From Apostichopus japonicus (lineage: Eukaryota; Echinodermata; Holothuroidea; Aspidochirotida; Stichopodidae), in assembly GCF_037975245.1 (NCBI RefSeq), contig NC_092580.1, positions 32,012,001-32,076,000 on the forward strand: a stretch of DNA of 64,000 nucleotides, read 5' to 3'. Under the pieces are notes generated by a model. It did no database searches, was not told where the DNA came from, and saw nothing but the letters and a program-made list of their open reading frames with translations. Positions within the stretch are counted from its first letter, which is position 1. Every line of letters begins with the position of its first letter. The position numbers were made by a program, and so were the translations under genes. Below are positions 23,450-35,595 of this stretch, one piece after another.

Positions 23450-23833
23450 CATAGGTGCAGGAGGCCGGGGATGGGGGGGGGGGGGTGGGGGCTGCAGCCC
23501 CCAACCCATAATTTTTTGTGGAAATTCGGGCAATATGCTGAGAATTGTTGGGGCACCTACTGAAAGAAAAATAATTTGCAATGTGTTTTTCAATGGTTAA
23601 CCTGATATTATTATGATTGTAATGACTTCCCCATAACTCTAACCAATATGGGAGGGTAATAACACCGCAAATGATTGTATGTTATTGGCATGCGATGTAA
23701 TAACCGATGCATGCCTATATGATATGCACATTAACATGTTGAACGCGCGCGGAGGGCGCAACAAATTTTGATTATATTTTTCGGGCAAGGCAATACAGCC
23801 CCCCCCAAATCAAACTGGGCTCCTACGCCTATG
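23450..23833. mobile_element. hAT-type MITE, 384 bp
   Basis: The element begins CATAGGTGCAGGAGGCC and ends GGGCTCCTACGCCTATG, imperfect inverted repeats. It has a perfect 8-bp duplication CCTTTACA (23442-23449 and 23834-23841). A ~20-bp segment (GAACGCGCGCGGAGGGCGCAAC) weakly resembles part of the shared core in reverse, but the full core is absent. Confidence 0.82.
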
Positions 23834-23879
23834 CCTTTACATACTCTACTTGTCCATCCATCTCTCACATGTTACCGTC

Positions 23880-23960
23880 CCCTGGGGGGGGGGGAGTAGA
23901 TGGACATATGTTTATCTTTTGAGAAATGGTGTTGCTGTATTGTCAATGGCCCATCATATG
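23880..23960. repeat. Dispersed repeat fragment, also at 24748 and 25773
   Basis: AGTAGATGGACATATGTTTA followed by TCTTTTGAGAAATGG-TGTTGCTGTATT recurs at about 24756-24806 and 25781-25831. Here it lies outside the fold-back element and is probably a fragment of an older copy. Confidence 0.6.
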
Positions 23961-24980
23961 GCTTTCAACAGAGAGCTTACAGTTTAAACCCCTAAAGCTT
24001 TTATTTTAAGCTGAATAAAAGTGTGTTGGAACCCTAAAGCAGTTAAATTGCCCCAAAACAATATATACTTAACTTATAGAGACTGCTTCAAGCTGTTACA
24101 CGTCACTTATACAGTAGAGACCCTATGCCTCTGTTATGTAATTTATGTAGGTATTGACCTGTCTGTTACTTAATAGTTGGACATATAAGTGAATGATTGT
24201 CCTTACTTCTTTACATAATAATATTTAAACTCAATTAACAGCATAATGATCAACTATATGAGCACTCCTAGAGGTGAGGCTCCTTATACAATTTGTACGA
24301 TTCAACCGTATTCGTTTGCGTACCACGCTACCCTATGTACTAGGTAAAGTTACACTAATGCATAAGACCATAGCGCAACTGCTACTTAACACACATAATA
24401 ATACAGACCATGCCTGCAGCTGTCAAACTGACGCTAATCTACTTGGTGTAAAAAGTACAACCTCGGCACATAATTATAATTCCACCTTCAACCAGTCCAG
24501 CCACAGTATACAGGATCTCTGTGGTAAACATAAGCTGACGAGATGGCCGTAACTACGAAGAAAACTTACTTAAAGGGTGTGAAGACTCGCGCAAAAGAAA
24601 CGTCCAATGCTGGAAATTTATCTGACCTAGTTTCGAATGAGGTGTAACAGAAGTGTTAGACACCACCATCGATCCGAGAAAATACACACACAGCTTGCTA
24701 CCATTATTAAAATTGCTAAAATGATTACATTATGTACATACCTGGAGGGGAGAGAGTAGATGGACATGTGTTTATCTTTTGAGAAATGGCGTTGCTGTAT
24801 TTTCAACCAGCAGTCTGCCTAGCCCCGCATTGAAATCTGCTAACCGACGACCTGGATTAATACATTCACGGATAACATTTGACAATACCACAATTTGAAA
24901 ATTGGCAATGCATTTTCTATCAATTGTTTTGTACAGGGCATAATTCATACCTGTCACACACACACTTAACAAACTAGACC

Positions 24981-25249
24981 CAGGCGCGTAGCCAGGAATT
25001 TGCCAAGGGAGGGGCGAAACTGTAGATTCGGCATTGTAAACTATCTAAGCGTAGCGCCACCATGAGTTGGCGCAAGCGTACAAGAAAATTTTGGCTGAAA
25101 ATGCCTCCCAGATCGCTGGAATGGCACTTCCCAGACCTTGTTAGTTGCATCTTAGCATTTTCTCTTTTGAAAATACTAGCGATATCATAAAACATTAAAA
25201 AAAAAAAAAAAAATGCTCCCCTTCGCCCACCCCCTTGGCTACGCGCCTG
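24981..25249. mobile_element. hAT-type MITE, 269 bp
   Basis: Ends are CAGGCGCGTAGCCA and its complement TGGCTACGCGCCTG. A perfect 8-bp duplication ACTAGACC flanks it (24973-24980 and 25250-25257). It carries the ~95-bp core in the reverse orientation (25041-25133) and an A-run. This is the smallest element here that contains the core. Confidence 0.9.
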
Positions 25250-26074
25250 ACTAGACCTTATGTTCAATGTAGGAACTTAAATGACAGAATGTATGGTCCT
25301 CATTGTGTCACATACTATAGACTGTATAGAATAACCAGTCATTGACCAGTACATAGGCCTTAGTAATAGGTGCAGCAAGATGACAGGATAGTAAAACAGA
25401 GTCAACTGCAGGCCAGACCTACCGGTGCAGTTTGGAATAAACAATTGAGCTCACATTGAACCAATAATGCTTTAATACTGAAGAGCTAAACATTATCACT
25501 CCCTCCTCCCCAAATCCCCACTCCCCCAAAAACCCTTCCCCAACAATAATAACAGATTTCAGAAGGCATTGTTAAGATCAATGTAACACATTTAATCTTG
25601 TAGAAAAGAGGCAGTGGTAATGCTTTTGATATCTTCTGCATCATGATGAAAACTTCAAGTTACGTAAATATTTTACTACCATAACATTACTTAAAGGCAT
25701 TGAAGACTCGCGCCAAACCGCGTGCCGCGCTCTGAAAAAGTTAACTTTATTACATTATGTACATATCTGGAGGGGAGGGGAAGATGGACATGTGTTTATC
25801 TTTTGAGAAATGGCGTTGCTGTATTGTCAACCAGCAGCCTGCTCAGCCCCGCGTTGAAATCTGCTAAACGACACGCTCTGAAAAAGTTAACTTTCCATTG
25901 CTTGCAAGTGTAGTTTTCTTCTTGTCGCTACAGAATGCGGACAGTAATGAAACATGATACCTTGTTATCTTTTATCTAGACCTGAGATGTCCATCGCTGC
26001 TATGTACACTGTGTTGTGGGTATCTAGTATATTTTTCTACGCCATTTGAGATCTTATTTTCTTATAATTGGTTT

Positions 26075-26158
26075 TTCTATCTTTGTATTTTGATGTTAAG
26101 CGCAACCGAAAACTTTGTTGGGGTTGCGCTATATGAAATTCAATAAATAATAATAAAT
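26075..26158 (+). mobile_element. LINE/SINE 3' tail (GCGCTATATGAA...AATAAT)
   Basis: The stretch TTGGGGTTGCGCTATATGAA then ATTCAATAAATAATAATAAA is the characteristic 3' end of L2/CR1-like elements or their SINE partners. Upstream body sequence is not recognisable. Confidence 0.5.
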
Positions 26159-26342
26159 AGTATTGACCGTAGCTGTATGTATTGACTGTACACTAGTGTC
26201 TAATTACCGACGGTAGAAAGCTGTGTGTGTATTTTCTGGGATCGATGGTGGTGACTAACACTTCTGTTACACCTCATTCGAAAGTAGGTCGGATTACCGG
26301 CATGAGACGTTTCTTTGTGCCCGAGTCTTCACACTCTTTAAG

Positions 26343-28178
26343 ATATCGACCAGGTGAATTTTACCACTTTGTCATCAAGTGATTGCATACATTGTTAGAG
26401 AATGAAGTTTAAAGGCCTAGCATAACTATAAATTTGAAGGTTTTGTAGAGTTCAAAAGACCTGTAGGTTTGCTGCACGTCGCTAAGAAGGTATAGCTGCA
26501 GTAGAAAGGGTTTACGTGGATGTTTCTTGCTTGTAAGAATGAAGTCCCTTATTAAGATGCAAGACAGCTGCGACAGCTGTATGGTGTGTGGATAGGCCTG
26601 TGAATTTACTTCGCTCTTGTATTCTAGATGACCATAACGATTCTTTATGAATCCCTTGAAGCGAAAGAGTTTAAGAAAATATTCCCTTGATATTTGATCT
26701 GATCTATACATCATTTGGTGGTAGAATTGACAATATTTTATAGCAGCATTTCCTCTCCTAGGGCATCAAGTTATTCCTGATCAATGGGTACAGCCCTATT
26801 CATGTGTAAATTTATACAAACTGGTACTGTAGTTGGTAGGTAATTATCTATGGATAACAAAATAGCTATGGCTGCAAGTAGAAATGCAATGTCAGAGTCA
26901 AATGGCCTTTGACTCTTGAAGGTGTCGCTTGACTGAGTTCCCTCTGTAAGCCATTTTGTAACCAAGTTTAATAGCTTGTTTACAAGTGGGTTCTATTTGT
27001 GTTGACTAAAGACAGTGCCTTTGAACTTCAAATTCAGTTAAAGCTGATTCCTCATAGGCTTATGTACAAGTTAGTTTAATATATCCAATCGTCTAAATGA
27101 GAGTTCTGCTCTATAAAGACATAGGAAGGGCTATAAAGACTGCTTAGATTTTGGTCTGGGTCTAAGAGAGAAAGACACTTTTAACAGCCTGCTTATCTGT
27201 TGCAACATTGTACAAACTCTGTGTACTAGGTTAATGTAAGACATTGGTTGGGTTCTGTTAGAAAGACCACAAACCTATTGGGTTTAAGTTTTTCAATCAA
27301 TGAGATATTCATTTCTCTACTTTACAAACTACATTTTTTTCCAGCAATGATTGATACACAGCTGTCTTTACATTGACTATAACATGAAACTGCTTAAATT
27401 GTTTGTTCGACTGTTTTCACATTATTTTGGTTGTGTTTGTGTTGCTTACCATAAAAAAACTTTCTGCACGCTAACCATACTGTAGTCTTGGTGTGGAATC
27501 TTTTTAAGTAATGTAGTTTTGGCAAGCTGTGATTTCATGCCTCCAACTGTTAGTAATTTCTTACTGAATCTTCTAAACATCACTACTGTGTATTGCAACT
27601 TAATTATACTTTTTTTCATAAAGCTGTGATTAAATGGTCACAAATATGTGACTATAAGCCAGTTCTGACATTACAGTACCACAAAATTTGTGTTTGAATC
27701 CAATCCACCTTGTGTGTTGGCTTTTAACAAAATTAAAACCAGGATATCCCACAAAAACAAAGCATTTAACAGTAGAACAGCAAGTTACTGTGCCCCATTG
27801 TGACGATTAATTATAACAACGGTCACAGGAAGCATGGTCCCTCATATTTCCAACATTTTTAAATTTACGTGATTCACTAAAACTCTTCAAGATGTTAATG
27901 GTTTGGTGGACAGCACGCAGAAAGCAAGCTGGTACATGGAGGAAACTTATGATCAAACATCGTAAGCCTTGTATTGTGCAAGTAGGGGTTAACAGATCAT
28001 GTCAGACTTATTTTATTTTTTAATTAGTTTTTTTGGCAATCTTTCAACAAAAACAGCTTTCTACCAGCAAACTTGAGGCAGTTCACCATGAAAGGAGTGG
28101 ATTACAGGAAATGCACTTTTGTGTGGTATCAAATGGCTGAAATATGTTTGAAAGCCTGTAATATCATACAGGTTCTCT
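26343..28178. other. Non-coding stretch, no recognised gene
   Basis: AT-rich sequence. The frames at 26409-26714 and 26771-26965 have no supporting features. Nothing else is visible. Confidence 0.5.
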
Positions 28179-28932
28179 AAATTATGTCCTTGAGTTTGCA
28201 TAGTTCAGTGCACAATGAGTTAGAAACTAGTTATTTGCACCCTCACAGTTCTGGTCACTTCCTTTCAGGACAGCTAAAGTGAGACATTTACCTCCAAGTC
28301 TGATATTTATATAACATGATTTATGGACTGTAAAGCAAACACAGGCCCAGCCTACACTGTGATAAATGGAATCTCTTGCATCTCTTGCAATCTAAATTAT
28401 GTACTTGAGTTTGCCAAAATTTAAGTGAACAATGAGTTAGAAACTAGTTATTTGCACCCTTACAGTTCTGGTGACATCCTTTCAGGACAGCTAAAGTGAG
28501 ACATTTACCTCCAAGTCAGATGTTGTGTCGTCATATCTCACATTTACACCTGGATGAAGATGCGATCACTAATTCAGATGCCAACGATCCTATTTGACTG
28601 TTGTATGATTCCAACCACAAGAACAGTCTGCAGTTTGATACATTTATTTATTTTACAAAATTTCTATAGCGCCTTTTCCAATCAAAAATTGCTCTAAGGC
28701 GCTTTACAGTAAAATACATACAAACATGATATACAATAAATCGATAATGTAAGGTATAATAAGTGTAGAAAATTTGTTATATACAATCTGACAATAAATT
28801 GTATAAAAACTGCAAATGGAAAATCAAAAATTATACAAACAACAATATATGATATTTATATAACATGAGTTATGGACTGTAAAGCAAATACAGGCCCAGC
28901 CTTCACTGTGATAAATGGAATCTCTTGCATAT
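28179..28932. repeat. Tandem segmental duplication (~212-bp spacing) split by a later insertion
   Basis: 28179-28305 and 28391-28517 are near-identical (both contain ACAATGAGTTAGAAACTAGT and GGACAGCTAAAGTGAGACAT). The sequence that follows the first copy (28303-28380, TATTTATATAACATGA...ATAAATGGAATCTCTTGCAT) reappears at 28850-28930. The second copy is therefore interrupted by about 330 bp of inserted DNA, which includes a retroelement-like tail with TATAGCGCCTTTTCC and AAGGCGCTTTACA. Confidence 0.8.
28640..28730. mobile_element. Retroelement-like fragment with AGCGCC...GGCGCTTTACA
   Basis: ATTTCTATAGCGCCTTTTCC, AATCAAAAATTGCTCTAAGG and CGCTTTACAG form a conserved-looking 3' segment of the type often found at the ends of invertebrate LINEs or SINEs. 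It lies in the DNA inserted into the 28-kb duplication. Confidence 0.4.
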
Positions 28933-31900
28933 AATCGGATACCCTGTATTCTAATTCAGATCCATTTCAGAATTATTGATTGGTCACAATTGCCTGCCCA
29001 TCAATAATTCTCTTACTTAAAAACAATTCAATCCAGAGATAGTTTTATCTCCAGACAGATTATTCCACAGTGATGATGTAATATTTTTGTGGGCTCCTCT
29101 GGGAAAGCAGTGCTTCTGCACTGAGCAGGACTACCCTCATTATAGATGACAATATTAATTTAAAAAAAATATATCATTTGCAAAATTATGCTTAATTTCA
29201 TCAGTCTTGGTGTGCATTACTTTGGACTTAAGTTGCAGGTAATATTTTCAGGTACCAATTATCTTTCATAATTACCATAATTGCAACTTGTAATTTGTTC
29301 CATACCTACAACTTGTTAATTGCACATTTGTCAGCACTTGTCAATATAGACAACAAGTTTATTTCCAGTATATTTTCCAGTATGTTTGGCAGAGAAGTTA
29401 AAAATTACTGCTAATACTAGTCCAGGTGATATAACAATTTTAATATTTTCAAAATGATAATTTAAACAGCTGAGGTTTATAATCAGTTGAAGTGACTAGA
29501 ATATGTGGTTTGTGCCTCATTTGTTTGTGCCTTTAGTCATCTGTTAATGTAATTTTTTTAGGCATCATTTACCTCTCCTCACACAAAGGGACTATTAACC
29601 AATCCAATCACAGGAAATTTGGAAAAGCATGATGGACTATTTTTAGCATGAAAATCTCTGTAATGGAAATGTTGTTTAGCTGTGTATGGAAGCATCACAA
29701 TTTGCCTTTGATTGTTATGATTGTTATGCCTTTGTTTGTTTTCAAACAATCATCTGTGGGATTGGAAGAAATTTTGGTTCTTTTTAGAGGAAACTGTTTT
29801 TTTTTTTAAAAGAAAGAAAGATGTTCATTGACGCACAATAGAAATCTAGATGTAATGCTGTCCAATGTTGTGTACATTCTGTTTCCAGCTGAGTTGTGTC
29901 ATGTAAATATTGACTACCTTTATTTACACACACATGTTTCTAATAGTCACGCTTGTTCACACATCTCCCACATCATGGCAAGAGAAAGTGAATGTTTGAT
30001 ATTCTAGTTTCATTATGACATCACAGATTTACAAAATGACAGCTCCCAGGATGCAACTTTTAATCTAGGATGAATCTTTCAAACTGAACAAGATTTTTCT
30101 TAGCTTTTGGAAGGGGGGGGGGTGGGGGTGGTGGGGGAGTTACTCTCCACAAAGATCGCTTTAATATTAAAAGATGATCATCATCAGTTGGGTTTTTGTC
30201 TCAATTTCTTTTAAGATCTGTAAAGAAATGTAATAAATCCAAGATTTCATAACGTTTAAACTGACATGGCTTTTGTCTAGATGTTTTGTGTAAGTTATGT
30301 CATGAGAATCGAATAACCCTCAGTGAGTCGAAACAACGAAGAGGTCTTTTGTGTTGTAAGTGCCATTTGTTGTTCCTAATTTGGGAATTAGGTAAGTTTA
30401 GTGCAAACTACTTGTGTATACCAAATATATTTTATTTTTTTCCTCCGTAAACCTATAAAGATTGTGTCTACTCTCCTGCAGGTTTGTTAGAGTAACATTT
30501 CTAGTAAGTACTGTCGCCTTACCTTCTTCTCTTTCCAGTCATTGACGATAGAGTACGGTAAAAACCGTCAGTGTTGATCTTACCACTGTAAATTATCAGA
30601 ATATGTGTGAAAAAAGTGTCTGGATTGGTTATATTCCACTCAAATGACGTAATCTGAGCAGGTGTAAGTTAGACCTAGCTTAATTTGCATCAACCTCTAC
30701 TTGTACTGACTTTGAGATGGACTGACATTGAAGTGAATATATATATGCTAATTTTGGGAGAATATTTAGAACAACATGACAAGTTTTTTATAAGTCACTT
30801 TTATTGAAATAGATCTGATGGGAACAACACAAAGTTTAGAATTGTATGTTAAGCAACCAGAAGCTTCAAAGTAGCTCATTGAGTACGGGTTTGGAAATTT
30901 TCCAAGTTTCTCCAATAGTTACTTTTAACTGAGGTGAGATTAAAATTGATCACTTTGCTAAGACACTCACATAATGGATTTTAATGAGCTAATCCTCAAC
31001 ATTTTGTCACCGTCACAGGTGAGGTATTTTATTCATGAATGAATGCTCACAAGGTAAATTGTCAAGGAATTTTCTGGTCTAGGGACAATCGGTACCAGCT
31101 GAAATACGGCTAACAAAATGTGGCTGTCCAGATGTGGCTAAAATTAGGCTGTCCAGATGATGAGTTTGTTCATCAAATGATAAATTGGCATTCTTTATCA
31201 AGTTTGCCCAGTCTGAAGTTTCTGAGACTCCCTGTTCTGTGGGACGGTCGCCTCGTAGAGAACTTTGGTCGGCTGAAACAAAATTTTGGTTTTTTTCTGA
31301 CTCGATTGATCGGGCAAAGTCCAGATTCTGCTTATTCTTGAAATATAGCCACTGATTTCTGGAAAAGAAATTTTGAGGAATTTTTCACTTTAGTTTATAG
31401 CAGGGTACAGGATTCGAATTAAAGGATCGAGAGGCCAAGGAATTTTTTGGGTAAGTTAAAAACTATCGTGGACTTTGATTGGAATGGCATGGGAACCACA
31501 GTAATTTTGTCAGCTTTCAAAAGTGCACCATGGCAATTTTCAAAACTTGAAATAGCACAAAGGCATTTATCTCCAAAAGGGATAGAAAACATGTACAGAG
31601 ATGACAGGAACAAATATAACTCTTTTCTTTTCACAGTTTTGATTTAAATAGCTTATCTTTTAGCAGACAAAAACATTGATCCGTGCAGAACAATCATATG
31701 GTTCAATCAAGTTTTTGTTGCATTTCCCACTAGTGTTTTAAGAGTAGCTGTTTTCTGGGGCAAGAATCACTGGGGTTTGGACAATTTTGGGCCCTTAGTT
31801 ATTAAGGACACTCAGTATAGCAAGTTCTTAGGACACTGGCAATGGAAGACCTATTAGCAAGTCCATAAGAACAGATTTAAACTAAGTGCTTGGTTTTTTT

Positions 31901-32392
31901 TTAAATTTTATAGCAAGTTTGGAGAAGAACCCTGCTGTCTTTCTAATGTAACTATTCCTGTCCTACAATTGCATTTTACCAGAGATGTTAATTTAGCTTG
32001 TATGATCAGGGATAGCTGGGATCTGGCACTTATGTGGAGATCCTGGCAGTCACATTATCACCATGACAACTTAATGATATGTTATCATCATTAATTGAAG
32101 ATGTTGCAGTCTGTTTACCTTGAGAGGTTTAATCTTGGCAAACAAATTACTTGTTATAAATCCCTGCCAAGGCACTATAAGCACTGGGAGCAGGCCAGCA
32201 AACTACACCTAGAGGACTGATGCAATTTGCATATGAAAGGTTTTATAAGCACAGAATTTTATTGGCGAATATTGTATTACTAGAAATAATTTAAGCAGAT
32301 TGCATCACTCCACAAATTTGACAAAAAGCACACTTTGCCAGCATTTGTAATTCCTTGTCAGAGGCGGAAGGAATGTATGCGAGTGATGATAA
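28933..32392. other. Non-coding stretch, no recognised gene
   Basis: Long AT-rich sequence with a G-run near 30113-30140. The overlapping frames at 31120-31647 show no family signature. No RNA gene is recognised. Confidence 0.5.
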
Positions 32393-32486
32393 TGGCGTGT
32401 GTGTGTTATGCCGGTGCTTGTAAACACAATAACTCACAAAGTAGAAGTTGAATGACAAATACATGGATGCACCTTATTAAGTAGGA
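32393..32486. repeat. ~130-bp GTCAAAGGTCATTTGAGGTCA repeat family, left fragment
   Basis: GGTGCTTGTAAACACAATAA, CTCACAAAG and ACATGGATGCACCTTATTAA match the units at 33838-34170 and 43440-43700. The repeat is broken here by the LINE that follows. Confidence 0.65.
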
Positions 32487-33831
32487 GCATATTGTGCATA
32501 ATTGACCACGTTAGTGCTAAAAACCTTGATGAATTATTCCAAAGTGCGTATACGAGTGACCACAGTACGGAGACTGCCCTCCTTCAGGTGAGGGGTAACA
32601 TTTTACATTCTCATGATAGAAATCATGATCCTATCTTCAAGACCGTTGTATGCGAGTTTCCATTAAATGATGTTTTGTCTGAGCAACATATCATAAATAT
32701 TATTCTGTGCCACAAGGTTCCATTGTGGAACCATTGGGGTTCATAATGTACACCCATCCCATTGGTGATATCATCAGGCAGTATAATGTTCAATTTCATC
32801 TATATGCTGATGACACACAACTTTTTTGTGAGTTTGATACCAAAGTTGCTGGTGACTGTGAACGTGCCTTTTGCAAACTTTCTGGCTGTATTTCTGAGAT
32901 AAACATTTGGATGTCTCAGAACATGTTGCAATTATATCAAGACAAATACTGAATTTATGGTCTTTGCCTTGCCACACATATTAGGATCCCTGCCCAATAT
33001 TCAGTTAAAGCTTGGTGATGCTTCTATTCATAGATCATCATCAGACATCTGTAAGGAACCGTAAATAAAAAAGGCGTCATTTTTTATTACACCATGAACA
33101 TGTCTGAGCATAAAAATATTGTTTGTAAAAGTGTTAATTTTCATATTCGGAATTTGTGGAGAATTCGTAGGTTCATTTCGCAGGATGCTTGTCACCATGC
33201 AGTGAGGGCACTGGTCCTGTCGCGCATTGATTATGCCAATTCGTTATGATATGGTGCTAAGGAAAGTGATCTTAGGTGATTTCAGCGCCATTAAATAAAA
33301 GCTGCACGTTTTGCTGTTTTCTTGCGGATGTGATCGGCTCTCTTCCCAGCTCTGTGTACTCTAACACTGGCTGCCGGTTAAGGAAAGGATTAGGTACAAA
33401 ATCTTTTTGTATGTTTTTAAATCTCTGCATGGTGAGGCTCCCAGCTATCTGATTGATTTTCTTTCTTTGTATAATGCTCCTCTAAGTAATGTTGATGGTT
33501 TGAGACGTAGACTCCGCTCCTCATCTGATACCACCAGACTCATGATTCCACGCTCAAAGCGTTAAACTGGTGATAAATCTTTTCAAGTTATTGGTCCCTG
33601 TCTCTGGAACCAGCTGCCTGTGGGTATCTGTGTGGCGGTTTCCGTCTCGGTCTTCAAAGGTCTCATGAAAACATTTATTTACTGCATAGTAATTTTTGTA
33701 TGTGTTGCTTGTGTTTAGGATTGGTGTTTGTTTTATTGTGTAGTTTATATTTGTTTCTGTAAAGCGCTGTGATCTTTTGTAGAGTGCTCTATCAAAACAA
33801 AGTAATAATAATAATGATAATAATAATAATC
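32487..33831 (+). pseudogene. Decayed L2/CR1-like LINE: RT domain remnants and 3' end
   Basis: Frame-broken pieces of a non-LTR reverse transcriptase are visible. They are QSAYTSDHSTETALLQV (RT motif region, 32546-32596), HLYADDTQLF with the catalytic Tyr-Ala-Asp-Asp box (32797-32826), FHIRNLWRIRRFISQDACHH (33141-33200), RALVLSRIDYANS, and a C-terminal LWNQLPVG block near 33603-33627. It ends in a (TAA/TAATGA)n microsatellite (33802-33831), typical of L2/CR1-like elements. Many stops and frameshifts show that it is dead. Confidence 0.85.
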
Positions 33832-34170
33832 TCATCAAGAAGAAGTACCCTATTGTTTCTCTGGAGGTCCAAGGTCACTTGAGGTCAGCAGAGCTCAAAG
33901 TTGGAAACCTTGTAAACACGATAACTCAAAAACCTTATGGTGGGTGAATTCCATATTTGGTACATGGCTGCACCTTCTTCAGTAGAAGGACCTTTTAGTT
34001 TTCTACGGAGATCAAATGTCATTTGAGGTCAACAAAGGTCAAAGTCTGAAAAGTGTTAACATGATATCACTCCAAAAGCAAAACCTTGAATGTAATTCAT
34101 ACTGGGCATGTAAGAACCCTATTGTTTTCTGCAGGGGTCAAAGGTCATTTGAGTTCACCAGATGTTTAAT
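33832..34170. repeat. ~130-bp repeat family, right portion (about two units)
   Basis: Units contain CTTGTAAACACGATAACTCA, GTGGGTGAATTCCATATTTG, ACCCTATTGTTTTCTGCAG and GGTCAAAGGTCATTTGAG. The family matches 32393-32486 on the other side of the LINE, so the LINE inserted into this repeat. A further copy lies at 43440-43700. Confidence 0.7.
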
Positions 34171-35587
34171 TTTAGTTTAGAGACCCAAGGATCAGGAAGC
34201 CCTTACAGTAGCTTATTCGAGACCCTTTCCGTTTAGATTGTGGATGAACACTGGGTAATTTCAAGCCTTCTTTTCTCTTAACGTCTTAACGAGGCAGAGG
34301 TGTGAATTTGCTCCCATTCCTGCTCCCGGGACCGCCATTTAACGTCCCCATCAGACGGATGAGAGTGTATACCCCAGCATCTGACCACTTTCTCAAATAC
34401 TGAAGCAGGCAAAGGCACCCCAAACCGAGGGAAGAACAGATGGACAGAAGGATGGGGTGGGTAGGAGGAATGCTTTTATCTATCTTTATGAATCAATGTT
34501 AGCATATATGTCCGAACGCATAAAATAACCTGGTAAAGTAATCTACTTTAGAAAGGTCTGAGTCATGGCAAATTAAAATAAAACTCTTAATTAACCATAA
34601 ATGTACCATGAAATTAAACTTAGTCTCCACATTTATTTAAATCGTCCTCACTGAGTCTAACGGATTTGTAATTTCATTTTCATTTTGTTTATTCCAGTAT
34701 AAAACAAACTATATTATACAGTAGTAAACAGGCATACAATGCATCTAAAGCAATATAGACAAATTATTAACAATTGACATCATGAGATCTACAAGCGGAT
34801 AATAGTTTAGACAGGTTTATGCTTGAAGAAAGATTGGAGCACCATAAATGAAAGAACATCTGAAAATTTGAGGTTCTTGATGCTGTCATTTGGCGAAGTT
34901 GTCACATGTAATCTCCAGAAAATGGTTGATAACATACAGTAATTGCCTGAATATCAGACAGGTTGCTGTTGAAAGTATTTCTTTCCAATCACACATTGTT
35001 GAATCAAGGGTTTACATTCAATTGTTGGCTGTCCAACATATCAGACTACCAGTACTGAACAATTTGAAAATATATAGCTTGCCAATTCCCCATATAAGTA
35101 AAATCAGTTTTTTATCATTTTGTTTTTTCGTTTTCACGTGATATCGTCACAGCAATTAAGTCTATTTGGGTATCTGGATGGTTTTAGTTGGAAGAGTTAA
35201 CCATATTTTGAATGCTGTTCAAGCTATTATGAACTGATGGGTGTGTGCATGGTAAAATCTGGTGTATTATTAACTTTGTGGTCATTGAGAATGACTTGAT
35301 GACTGCATGCTGCAATGTTGTAAAAGTATTCACTGGTAAAGTGCATTATCTTACAAAAAAAAGTCTCTTGTGAGATTTGTGCCATTCAGTGGTTTCAGTG
35401 ATATCAAGTAGTTCATTGGCAGCTCTGTAATCAGTGTGGCTGGTACAGACAGACATAGACATCACCAGTCACTTTTGCAAAATGTCTCTGACGCTCACTG
35501 CATTATACACACTAGCACACAGCTTGCCAGCTTAATTGTGAAGAACTGCTCACCATACCATTCCCTTAACCCTACCACCATACAAAC
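34171..35587. other. Non-coding stretch, no recognised gene
   Basis: No credible exon, RNA gene or repeat element. The frame at 34890-35141 has no recognisable domain. Confidence 0.5.
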
Positions 35588-35595
35588 CCAATGTA

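Larger units (their letters stand above)
24569..26342. mobile_element. Fold-back-like element with ~125-bp terminal inverted repeats
   Basis: The left end 24569-24696 (CTTAAAGGGTGTGAAGACTC...) is the inverted counterpart of 26218-26342 at roughly 85% identity by eye. Both arms include GAGGTGTAACAGAAGTGTTA. A further direct copy of the outermost sequence starts at about 25692, and an internal segment is duplicated (24748-24846 and 25773-25871). A hAT MITE (24981-25249) and a LINE-like 3' tail (26075-26158) lie inside it. No target duplication is evident. Confidence 0.7.

Noticed and set aside
31120-31647. Overlapping short frames on both strands
   Set aside because: No start, splice or family support, and both strands are equally open.
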